A DNA stretch of 64,000 nt, taken from contig WPIO01000069.1 in assembly GCA_009760855.2 (NCBI GenBank), forward strand, positions 1 to 64,000. The letters run 5' to 3'. This DNA comes from Cristatella mucedo. Lineage: Eukaryota > Bryozoa > Phylactolaemata > Cristatellidae. Below are positions 12,423-22,124 of the stretch, in pieces. Positions within the stretch are counted from its first letter, which is position 1. The number at the start of each line of letters is the position of its first letter. Under the pieces are notes generated by a model, which saw only the letters and a program-made list of their open reading frames with translations, did not search any database and was not told where the DNA came from. Both the position numbers and the translations under genes were made by a program.

Positions 12423-12809
12423 CAGAGGTCGGCAAACTCTGGCCTTTGGCTTAGCTAGTACTCTAGTCCGGCCTAACGCCTCCTACATATTTATTGCTGG
12501 ATCCGGCCTAATTGAATTGTTACGGTTTTGTTCCCCTTCATGACTGCTGGTTGCAGCTTAAGCCGTGGCAAGTGTTTATTTTCAAAGCTGGTGTGAGGCG
12601 CTTGTATGAAACTGAAACGCCGGACCCGGGCATGAGTGATAAATGTCTACCCCTATCACTGCCGTGAGTGCCTGTGCATCTGTCGCGACTGTTCGTTTGG
12701 CCATGCTCTATCCATCTGCCCAGGGGTGTGGGTGTGGCCTTCTCTGGCCTAGTGTGCCTTCTTGACCTCCTGAAATAACCTAGCAGGCCGAAAAGTTTGC
12801 CGAACCCTG
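12423..12809. mobile_element. non-autonomous hAT element (387 bp)
   Basis: Left end CAGAGGTCGGCAAACT and right end AGTTTGCCGAACCCTG are inverted repeats (14 of 16). The flanks CATTAGCT (12415-12422) and CATTAGCA (12810-12817) are an 8-bp target duplication with one change. The CAG-GGTCGGCAAACT end is typical of hAT families. The interior is GGCC-rich and non-coding. Confidence 0.85.
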
Positions 12810-13119
12810 CATTAGCAGACGACAGTTTTGGTCTGCCACATACCTTGCAGCTTCGTTTCTGTTTGGTAAGGGTGGGTGGTTTATTAGTTCTCTCTTCAAC
12901 CTATGCCTAGCTTCATACATTCTTTATGTCTCACTTGGAGGGAGATGCAGCTGCTTACTGGCTAATAATTAGTTGCTTGGTAGAGACTTCGGCTCGTTGA
13001 TGCACTAGCAGGACAGTGATGGCTGTTTGGCTTTGCATGGGACATAACTAGTGGCAACACAGCTGTTGCCTTTGGTGAACTGGCAAAGGTCGAGTCTCTT
13101 TGAAATCTAAATCCCCCTG

Positions 13120-13432
13120 TAGAGCTGCAGCAGGGGCAGTAGCAGTTACAGCAGAAACAACATCGACAGCAGCAGCCTGATTGGCAGCAGCCTCTGGGCC
13201 AGCTGCTGTAACAGCAGCAGCATAGACAGGAGCTTTGGCAGCAGCAGCAGTAGCATTGGCAGCAGCAGCAGCAGCATCGGCAGGAGCAGTGTCGTCTGTA
13301 GTAGCATGAGCCCCATCAGTAGCAGCAGCATCGGCAGCAGCAGCATCGGCAGCAGCAGAATTGGCAGCAGCAGCATTGGCATCTGTGGCAGCATCAGCAG
13401 TGGCATCAGCAGCAACATTTGCAGCAGCAGCC
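13120..13432. repeat. CAG-rich trinucleotide tract
   Basis: Imperfect GCAGCAGCA/TTGGCAGCAGCA units over about 310 bp give Ala- or Leu-rich open frames on the minus strand. It lies inside a CXXC1 intron. Low-complexity composition explains the open frames, so it is called a repeat rather than a gene. Confidence 0.85.
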
Positions 13433-13629
13433 ACTATATCAGACTGTCATCTTCGTTTGGCAATCAATATTGAATTAGGGCACAGAGCAAATTTGCAGTA
13501 CTATCTTAGATAAGATTACTCGCTGGTGCTGCATTCCTAGAGGATCTGCCAACAAGGGGAGTAGGGCGAGCAGTAGAAAGCAAGGCTGAGGCTGCAGCGC
13601 TTGCTGAGAAGGCTGGGCCATTGTAGCCA

Positions 13630-14125
13630 CTTTCTCTTTGTTCACATGAGATGGAGTCTGTTTAGTAAGTAGCATAGGTGAGTCAGGATGGCAGTCGAGG
13701 AAGTAAGTAGCTTAAAAGTAGCAGCTTTGGAAAGATGGCAAGTATGTGCCACAATCGGCTGCTCGGAATAGGCATTGTTGTGTAAGAGTTGTGGAAGTGA
13801 GTTCCATAATGCCGAGCTGGTTTGGCCCACTGGTTAAGGTGCTCGTCCTGATCAAGGTCTTGCCCTGATCAAGGTCTTGCCGAGGTCGTGGGCTCGAGCC
13901 CCGTGGCATATGTGAAGCGCCTGAATAGAGATTAAGTTCTCTTAGGGCACAATATAAATGAACTTTATGTATTTATATATTTAATGTGGGGCCTGGAGAG
14001 CTTAATCTTCTGTCACCAACGGTCTTTAGTGAGAATGGAACAGCTAATTTATTTTCCAGAGGATCTTACGGTATAAGGAGGCTGAAACTGGAGCCATAGT
14101 TCAGCTAGGTATGAAGGAGTCAAGC
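13630..14125 (-). mobile_element. LINE B fragment split by SINE2
   Basis: 13630-13807 and 13985-14125 carry adjacent coding segments (AGTTGTGGAAGTGAGTTCCA; AATGGAACAGCTAATTTATT) separated by a SINE2. Confidence 0.8.
13808..13965 (+). mobile_element. SINE2 (tRNA-derived) with LINE A-like tail
   Basis: The tRNA-like head GAGCTGGTTTGGCCCACTGG, TTAAGG, with a B box GGGCTCGAGCCCC, followed by a short link GTGGCATATGTG and the tail AAGCGCCTGAATAGAGATTA, AGTTCTCTTAGGGC. An internal CTGATCAAGGTCTTGCC is duplicated. The tail matches the LINE A 3' end. Confidence 0.82.
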
Positions 14126-14129
14126 CATG

Positions 14130-14365
14130 TTACATCTTGTATAATGTAATGTTTGTCTGTTACACCACAAATACTAAGTGGCGTTATGCACGAAGGTTTT
14201 GTATAGTGCACAAACAGCTTAAGCGACTTTCGGTATGCATGCTGTTGCTTACGAAATTCGATTCACTTAACAAAGAGGAAGTGAAACACAGATCTTCTTA
14301 TCTGCATATCTGGGTCAGAAGGGCAGTCGATGAAGTGAGCAGCATCCGAGTAGGAATTGTGGTTT
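14130..14365 (-). mobile_element. LINE B 3' end, second copy
   Basis: TATAATGTAATG tail followed by the reverse 3' end (ACTTTCGGTATGCATGC), directly abutting the previous fragment. Confidence 0.75.
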
Positions 14366-14754
14366 AATTAATTAATTTATTCAATTAATTCATATAATGG
14401 TTTATTCTGCCCTTTAGCTCTCAAGCCAGGACTTTTCTAATCCTGTGCATGGGTCTTCTTACTGGCTGTGAATGATAAAGATAAATGACAGACGTCAAAG
14501 ACTAATAAGAGTAACGAAGACAAACGACAACAACTAATGGCAAATATTATAGCACAGACTTGTTTGTGTCTCATACAAATGACAGGTAAAAAGAAAGCAA
14601 CTGTAAAAGGTGCAGGAAATACTCAGAAGAAGGCTATTTAAGCCTGGGGGTGATCTTTTTATCTTGCTTCGGCCCCCTCCCCTGTCCAGACTACACAGCA
14701 GCTGCTGCATTCTTTGTTGGTTACACTACTGTTTGGTGGAAGGAGCCTGAGTTT

Positions 14755-14870
14755 TGAGTGCACAGTCCATCCAGATCGTGGGTTGGAGTCCTGTAGGAGA
14801 CAATTCTTTAGGCCACCACTAACTGCTGCCAGTGGTTGCAGTACTTCTGTCACAGTCGTAGGTGAGGATC
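14755..14870 (+). mobile_element. SINE1-like copy, diverged
   Basis: ATCGTGGGTTGGAGTCCTGT, then AGGCCACCACTAACTGCTGC; loose match. Confidence 0.35.
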
Positions 14871-15660
14871 TACAATTCGTGTGCTATTTGGAAAGTGAGT
14901 CGGCTTCCTCAGCCCCCACGTGACGTTAGGATCTCGTCTTAGGGCGAGGGAGACTGGAGATCGATCAGTGAGTGGTTCAAAGGATCGGATCGTGATTCTG
15001 AAGGCTAGCTACGGCCTAACCCCAGCATTTCCTGCTCTGCATTGTAGCAAGGACCCCTTTCAACACCCCAGGGTGTCTCCAGACTGTAACTCAGCGAATC
15101 TCTTTCTTTCACCGTGACAAGCTATCGGAGGGGCCCACTGGATTTTGAGCACGAGATCCCAACGACTTCGGAGTAACTGCCCATGGAAATAATTTGGAAA
15201 CCTGTCCTGTGCTGTCAGTGCAACTACCGATTTGAGCAGTTTCTATTCTTGTGATTCAGGCGTTTCTTTTGCTGGCCGTGTTCTTTGCAGTCGCTGCTTA
15301 TCCACACCACTATTTTATGTTCCGCTCTCCCTCAACTATCTTGTGCCCTATGCTTATTGTTGGTCTGTTGCCCTTTTGGGTTGGGAAAGTTGGTTGTGAA
15401 AAGTGGTACAGCATTATGTCTTTCTGGATATGTCGAGGCAGTGAATTTAAGTTAGTCCTGTATGCATTACAAATGCGGGCGTTTTTTTGACACAGTCGAC
15501 TTGTGGCTAGATTGTGTGGCTTCGAGTATCGAGTGTGATTGGTTTAACTTTTGATGCCAACGAGGTGGTCAATGATTGTGATCTCCTTTATCATTGGCTC
15601 TATCCCGACAGGATGTATCAGGACTGCTGTCATGGCTGCAGCTGCTAGTCACATGGCATA
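14870..15660. other. unassigned intron sequence
   Basis: Large CXXC1 intron (12127-31076 region). A Val/Leu/Phe-rich + frame at 15251-15490 looks like chance. Nothing supported. Confidence 0.4.
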
Positions 15661-16446
15661 AATTAATAACACACTTGATAAAGCGCCCTCAGATAACTCA
15701 ATCTCTTTCTAGGTGCTTTACATTTGATGCAAAGGTAACACGATCGAATGGTGACTGGTATCATGCTTGATAAACAACATAAATAAATGGTTAGGGGTGA
15801 CATGCACAGGGTCAGTATGCAAGTGTGGTTAGTGGCAGCATGCACAGTGTCAGCACGCATAAGCACATAAAGGACAAATCACAGGGACCTACTAAAAGCT
15901 GTCATAAATAGGTGAGTTTTTAATTTCTTTTTAAATGCGTTCAAGTCAGGGGATGTCGTGATGAAGTCGGGAGTGAGTTCCAGGCTTTGGGAGCATGCAA
16001 ACTAAACACACGGTCTGCAAAGAATTTTGAGGTTTCTACGAGGTATATGTAAACAGTTAGATTCCGGAAAGCAGTGGTACGATTCTTGACATGGCTGGGG
16101 ATTAGATTAAATAGGTAGCCTGGAGCCAAAAAATGAAGGGACCTACAAGTGAGCGACCAAACCTTGAAGTCGATTCGTTGCTTGACTGGTAGCCAATGCA
16201 GGTCAGTGAGAAGTGGTGTGAAGTGGCAACTGCGACGCTTTAGACAGACAAGCTTAGCTGCAGAGTTTTGCACCATCTGTAAGCGCCTGTTTGCACATGC
16301 CGGTAGGCCAGCAAGCAGTTAGTTACAGAAGTCAAGACGGGATGTCACAAATGCAAGGACCAACTTCGATCTCGTATCCCTATCTAAACAAACCCGAATT
16401 TTAGCAATGTTACGTAGCTGAAAGTAGACAGATTTGGCATGGAGCT
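15661..16446 (-). mobile_element. LINE A 3' fragment
   Basis: It contains the reverse complement of the 3' tail (AAAGCGCCCTCAGATAAC) and C-terminal coding, e.g. SAAKLVCLKRRSCHFTPLL and DLHWLPVKQRIDFKVWSL, with frameshifts. Confidence 0.87.
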
Positions 16447-16700
16447 GCTCAAAGGCATTGGCAACCCAGAATGCCTTGTCTTGTGCCAAGTGCGGGCGAG
16501 TGCGCACGTGATAGATGCAGCCGCGTGTGGCATGTGGCTGGAGCCTCATTCCCGGGTCGCTTGTGTTCTATATTGGCAGCTGGTTTGGCCCCACCAATGC
16601 ATTGGCTGCTCAGCATTTTGCTGTTGCCCAGGCCTCCACTTATGAATCCCATGGGAATGCTGGTAGCCTTGTTAAAGCCATCATCATTCTTGGCTGACCG

Positions 16701-17232
16701 TTAATAATAATAATAATAATATTGCACTTGATAAAGCGCCCTCAGAGAACTTAATCTCTTTCTAGGCGCTTTACATTTGCTGCAAAGTGATACGCAATAG
16801 AATAGTAAGTAAAATCATGCTTGAAAAACAAACAAAATGAATAACATGGTTAGGGGTTACATGCACTGGGTCAGCATGCAAATGTGGTTAGTGGCAGCAT
16901 GAACAGTGTCAGCACGCATAAGCACATCGAGGACGAATCACAAGGACCCACTAAATGCTGTCCTAAATAGGTATGTTTTTAAGTTTCTTTTAAATGTGGT
17001 CAGGTCAGGGGATGTTCTGATGCAGGTCGGGAGGGAGTTCCAGGCTGTGGGAGCATACGAGCTAAATGCACGGTCTCCAAAGGATGTAAGGTTTGTACGA
17101 GGTATTTCTAGACTGTTGGATTCCGAAAAGCGAGTGGTACGATGCTTTGCCTGATGGGGTAGTATATCTGAAAGGTAGGCTGGAGCCATAGAATGAAGAG
17201 ACCTAAAAGTGAGCGACAAAACCTTGAAGTCA
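16701..17232 (-). mobile_element. LINE A 3' fragment with (TAA)n tail
   Basis: A 5'-truncated copy. An open frame at 17237-16938 ends LKTYLFRTAFSGSL, the LINE A C-terminus. The TAATAA tail is at 16701-16720. Confidence 0.88.
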
Positions 17233-19286
17233 AACAAAACCTTGAGACCGTTGATACTTGCAAGGGCATTGGGTCATTTTTTGTGAATGCTGGTGGTCAG
17301 CATAAAAGCCGGCATGGTCCCAGTCGACCTTGCTGTGTCTTCAGGGACTCGTATGTAAATTGTTTATGCAGGCATCAATTCGTGTAGGTACAAGCTATGT
17401 TCGAGTGACCAGACTGTAGACCGGCACTCGGCAGCACTAGTCTAGTGCTTACCGGCTTTGTTGTGGCGTAAGTGTGTAGGTCTGCCATCGAGGAGAAAGA
17501 AAAATCAAATTATGCAATAGCACATGCGTGAAAAATCCCACATGCCTTGGAGCATGGTCGCTGTTGGCTGTTAATCTCCCAGTCTTCGGTCGCGAGCGTT
17601 CTCGACCGCTTTGCACTGTTGCTGCCTCCGCCATTCCGGCGCATCCCTTCTCTCACGTGCAGTTCTGCTCCGAGCGCCTTGCAGCAGGCTGCCTCGGCCC
17701 TGCTACTGCTGCTGTCACTTATGTTGCAGCCGCTGTGGAGTCGATCGTTCGTCCGGGGCCACGTGTGTGCCTGCATGCAGTCGGTCCTTTGCCCTGCCAT
17801 AGGGGCGCTGCCTTGCATCGTTCTTATCGGGGTTTTACTCATATCCGTCACATTCGTGATTCATAGGGCATCTTGGGTTCCTCCCTCGGTCAGGGACAGC
17901 CTGCAGTGGCGGACGACATCGTCGGTGGCTGCAGTGGCGGTGGCAGGAGCAGTAAGGTAAGTGAAAAGTCACGACAATCGTAGGCTGCCGCTGCTGCCAG
18001 CCAATTGCTTGCTTAGCCAAGAAGTTTCCTGGCGTGCTGCCTGCAGCGGCTCTGTGGGGCCAGTTTTCTGGACGCAGAGCAAACATGAGTTGCGAGCCTA
18101 TAGAGTCGTTCTAGTAGCTAGTGGTAGTCGTCGTCTTCATCTTTAACAGGGACCCAATCCGTGTGCTCTGCAAGCATGCATCGCCTGCTGGTCGGTCTAG
18201 ACTGTCTGTAAGACCACTTGTTTGAGCCAGCAAGTGCTTATGCTGTAGGTATGATGCATTTGTATGGCCTTCTCTCCCCCCCCACTACTATGGCTCATAG
18301 CAACCTCGGTAACTCATCAAGGCCAGAGGCTACAAGCTTGTACTGTAGTCGCATTCCCTGTCGCATTCCAAAGAGCCTTAGAAAAGACCAGCTGTTTGTC
18401 TAGGCCGAGCCTCCTTTCCTCAGCCAGTTGTCGATATTGCCCCTTAAAGATACTGTGGAGTTTAGATCTGGCGACTGGCTGTGCCACTTCATCAGCACTG
18501 CAAGTGGTTTAAAAAAAAGTCCTTTGCTGACCTGTCTGTATGCTTACCTTGCTGCCAAATAAAATGATAGTCAGGCGGTGTTTTCACTTTGCACTCCTGC
18601 TCGTTTGATTACCTGACTCTTGTTGGCCCATTATCCCATCCTTTAAGTCTCAGTTCCAGATATATCTGCACTGGTGAGCATACGTTAGTCCCCATGTACT
18701 TGTGTTGTGTCTCGGTGTGCTTTGCTTGCATACCTGGGCATGATTCAATGCATGCTACCAGCCATTGGTCTTACTAATGCTTGGCCATGAGTGTCTTCGG
18801 TTAGCTTTTGCGTGCTGGCCTAATCTTGCTACTTGTTGACTTTTGCAAGCTTAATCCCATGCATGACACTAATAATCCTATGCTTCTGATGCTCGTGCAG
18901 CAGGTTGCAAAGTGCCTGTTAGAAAGCACCTATTATTATTATTGTATTGCTATTATTTCTTCGATTGTATACCATAATAAATTTGCTGCAGGTTTAGAGC
19001 AGTCATGCCAGCACACTTAATCTTTCCTTCAGCTACTGTTTTATTGCTACCAAATAGTGTGAACTGACTTTCCTCAGTCCCTAGCCCACCATTCCAGTTG
19101 TCCTTAGTCCGGTGGGTGTCGATGTTAGCCCACTGCAAGCAGTCTGCTTTATGATGGATAATAATGAGCAGAGCCTAGCTGTTTTGTAACCCACCTGAAT
19201 ATGCGAATATTGCTACTAAATGTAATGTATGCATATATATGTGTACATTTGCAAGCATGTATGTGTGCAAGCGTGTGCGTGTGTTC
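17233..19286. other. GC-richer intron segment with one candidate exon
   Basis: 17.55-18.06 kb is GC- and CpG-richer than its surroundings with open frames on both strands; apart from the candidate exon at 17894, nothing is recognisable. 18.1-19.28 kb shows no feature. Confidence 0.4.
17894..17956 (+). CDS. candidate CXXC1 exon, Gly/Ser-rich (tentative)
   Basis: A 21-codon open stretch reads GQPAVADDIVGGCSGGGRSSK. It is bounded by a pyrimidine-rich acceptor (CCTCCCTCGGTCAG) and a consensus donor (AAG|GTAAGTGA), and is phase 0 on both sides, compatible with the flanking CXXC1 exons. It lies in a locally GC-rich patch (about 17.55-18.05 kb). No recognisable CFP1 motif is present; the claim rests on splice signals and phase only. 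It could be part of the poorly conserved linker after the CXXC domain, or chance. Confidence 0.3.
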
Positions 19287-19515
19287 GTGTGTGCATGTAT
19301 GTATGTATGTATGTATGTATGTATGTATGTATGTATGTATGTATGTATGTATATGTATGTATGTATTATGTATTATGTATGTATTATGTATGTATTATGT
19401 ATGTATTATGTATGTATTATGTATGTATTATGTATGTATTATGTATGTATTATGTATGTATTATGTATGTATTATGTATGTATGTATGTATGTATGTATG
19501 TATGTATGTATGAAG
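19287..19515. repeat. GTAT tetranucleotide repeat with 11-bp minisatellite core
   Basis: (GTAT)n at 19294-19365 and 19475-19511 flanks about ten units of an 11-bp period (TATTATGTATG) at about 19366-19475. Confidence 0.95.
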
Positions 19516-20169
19516 GCTCACAAGTCATCCTTAGTGCAACTACATAAAAAGAGAGGCCGAAGCTTAGGCAGCAGCGTCAGCCTGAGTTACCGGCTGAAGT
19601 GCTCGGTAGCAAGCACACCCTTACTCATCACCGAGCTCTTGCGCAGCTGCATGTCCACTGTGCAGCAGGCATGGGTTGTGCCGCTATTTCCTGTTTGTTT
19701 GGAGCAGCTGAGCAGCAGCAGCACCTACTTTCGGTAGTGCTCGCCCAAGTCATGCTAGTGATGCTGCTGCTCCTGCTGCCACCGCCATCATCCCTTAACC
19801 CACTGGTAGTCAAGCATAGCTGCAGCTAACGCTGCCGCTGCTTCACACCGCTCGTTTTGGTCCGGGTGTGTAGCAATAGCAGCTAGCAAAGGCTGTAAGC
19901 TCCAGCACCTAGGCTGGTTCCCTCACGGGTTAGAGCGCCCCCTCTGGGAATGCTGATGCACTGCACCTCTGGCTCCTCCCTCTAGCCACTATCCTCCAAC
20001 CCAGCCAGGAACAAGGTGCAGTGGCTGGCTGGCAGCCTGCTACTCCTGCACATGCACCCCGTGTGCACTCTTGCCTGTCTACCTGGCGGTTTGCAGTCGG
20101 GATTGTGCCGGTACCTGCCAGCTCCAAGTACAGTTTCATTTTGATTTGCATCTTTTGCTTTGGATGCAG

Positions 20170-20268
20170 AGTTATTTTTCCAGCAACTCGGCAGCCTTTA
20201 TTGGCCGAGATGCGTTTGGCACACTGTCGGGTTCCATTTCTTTAGCGGACACGTCACCATCACACTGC
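20170..20268 (+). CDS. candidate CXXC1 exon, Ser-rich (tentative)
   Basis: The acceptor has a long pyrimidine-rich tract (TTTGCTTTGGATGCAG) and is followed by 33 open codons beginning SYFSSNSAAFIGRDAFG. The start is phase 0, as needed after the exon ending at 12126. Vertebrate CFP1 has a Ser/Tyr/Phe-bearing stretch shortly after the CXXC finger, so the position is plausible. The donor C|GTAATG is weak, and the frame stays open for about 130 codons in total, into an adjacent LINE tail. Not supported by any strong motif. Confidence 0.22.
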
Positions 20269-20339
20269 GTAATGCCTTTGCGGCGCCGCAGACTAGACCC
20301 TAGCCAACTGAATGTGACACTCAGCAGTGCTGCATGTCA

Positions 20340-20505
20340 TCCTGTTGATACTGTGCATGCTGCTTCTATCCCTATTATGCTTGTTGACATGTGGATGTTA
20401 CCACTAACCGTTTTATCAAGCTTCTTGTACAGCATATGTAAAGTAACAAGAAAGAAATTAGGTTCTCTGAGGGTGCTATACAAATATATTATTATTATTA
20501 TCATT
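20340..20505 (+). mobile_element. LINE A 3' UTR fragment
   Basis: It matches the LINE A 3' UTR (CTGTGCATGCTGC..., CACTAACC...) and tail (TCTCTGAGGGTGCTATACAA) and ends in ATT repeats. Confidence 0.75.
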
Positions 20506-20949
20506 ATATCCTTTCACTGGTCAGCGCAGCCTTTTTCTTGGTTCCTGAAACAGTGGCAACATACACGTAGCCGTGGGTGCAGTGGCCTTTGTCTCTCCCT
20601 ATTTTCGATCTGCTGGTGCTGGCCGTGCTACCGAGCAAGTGCTACCAGCTGTAGCCAATAGCCTAGTTATGCCCTGGCAGCACCCCCTGTGCATATTTGT
20701 AAGCCACTGCTGGTATTTCTGGCAAGCAGATATTTCCTGGAAGGCATAGAGTTTCAAGGCCTTTTCATGGGCAATTACTTGACTCTTCACCTTAAGCATG
20801 ACTGCTCTTTTTACTGTTCTTTTTCTATCAACTCGCATACGACCCTTATACCAGATGTGCGATTGCCATTGAGTATGTTCAATGTCCCTGAGCACTGCTC
20901 GTTTCCAGTACGTGTTAAGTGTCAATAAAGAGATTTAGCTCTCTTAGCT

Positions 20950-21615
20950 TAGGCGGCTTGATTATTGTAATTCCCTTTTGGCTGGGCTGCCAAAGAAAGC
21001 TATTATGCCACTGCACTGGACTATGAATATGGCTGCAAGGCTAGTCTTCAAGTCCCAGCGGTTTGAGTACGTGTCTCCTTTGCTGAAAGAGCTAGGATGG
21101 TTGCCAGTTGAGCAAAGGATACAGAGCAAAGTTCTTACGCTGACCCACAAGGCCCGCCACGGCTTGGCTCCTTCGTACCTAGCTGAACTGCTGCATCAGT
21201 TTCAGCCTGTTCGTGCCCTCAGGTCCTTTGTGGACAATCAATTAGCTATCCCATTCCTCTGCTTAAAGACAGTTGGCCACACAAGCTTCAGCTCTGCACG
21301 CCCTAGATTGTGGAACTCGTTTCCACAATTCTTACGCAACGACAACTACTCTTCTACTGCCGGCTATGGCACATCCTTTTCAGTGGTCCTGAGCTGCTAC
21401 TTCTATGCTGCTCACTACCTCAACTGCTCTTCTGACTTTGCTATGCTTCCCACGTTCTCTTTGTTGCGTGAGATGAAGTCTGTTGGCTACCGAATGCGTA
21501 CCGAAAGCCGCTTAGGCTGTGAGTGGGCTATACAAAACTCTCCTGCGTAGCACCCACATGGTCTTTATGACTTTGTGGAGTTACAGATGGAGATACATTA
21601 CCTGACATTAAATTA
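20950..21615 (+). mobile_element. LINE B 3' part with open C-terminal frame
   Basis: A 190-codon open frame (20978-21550) matches the LINE B C-terminus (AGLPKKAIMPLHWTMNMAAR; GWLPVEQRIQSKVLTLTHKA; LAELLHQFQPVRALRS). The 3' end is GAGATACATTACCTGACATT. It lies 510 bp before the end of the endoglycoceramidase gene. Confidence 0.88.
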
Positions 21616-22124
21616 CATCTGATTGATGTAATTATTGCAAAATACCAAACTAGCTTGTCCTGATCTCCAAAAACATGCTGCTTTTGCTCTATGGCCGTCA
21701 GTGAGATGGCACAGCGCTTGGCAGTTACAAGTTGAGTTTGGCCTTACAGTCGCGTGTGGCTGCTAGGAAGCAGGAGCCAGGTCGAATAGTGAGTATACCT
21801 AGGGTTTTGTCCATTAATTAGATAATGCACTTATCTTAAAATATTACTATATTATAATTGCAGACTCTACAGTAGGAATTGCATTGCTGCATAATTGGAT
21901 GGACTCGCACATTTTTAGATAGGTTGTTCAAATGCTCACGTAGACCCACAGGCAGTAAAACTATTGCTGCTCCGACTTACTCAGCACCATAACTCTCGAC
22001 TTAGCTTGCCTGAAGTGCATCTGGTGACTGGCTGGCAGAGGTCGCTGGTAGCTGCTGCCTCTATCGTTGTACTGTGTGCCATGATCAGTGGATCATGTCA
22101 CCTCACAGCAGCTTGGTTTTTGCC

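Noticed and set aside
13048-13434. 128-codon Ala-rich minus ORF
   Set aside because: CAG repeat translation; no conserved non-repeat portion.
17510-17960. overlapping 110-137 codon ORFs on both strands
   Set aside because: GC-rich patch keeps frames open on both strands; only the 63-bp splice-bounded segment is kept, as a tentative exon.
19201-19737. 178-codon + ORF rich in Met/Tyr/Val/Cys
   Set aside because: Translation of the GTAT repeat; no signal outside the repeat.
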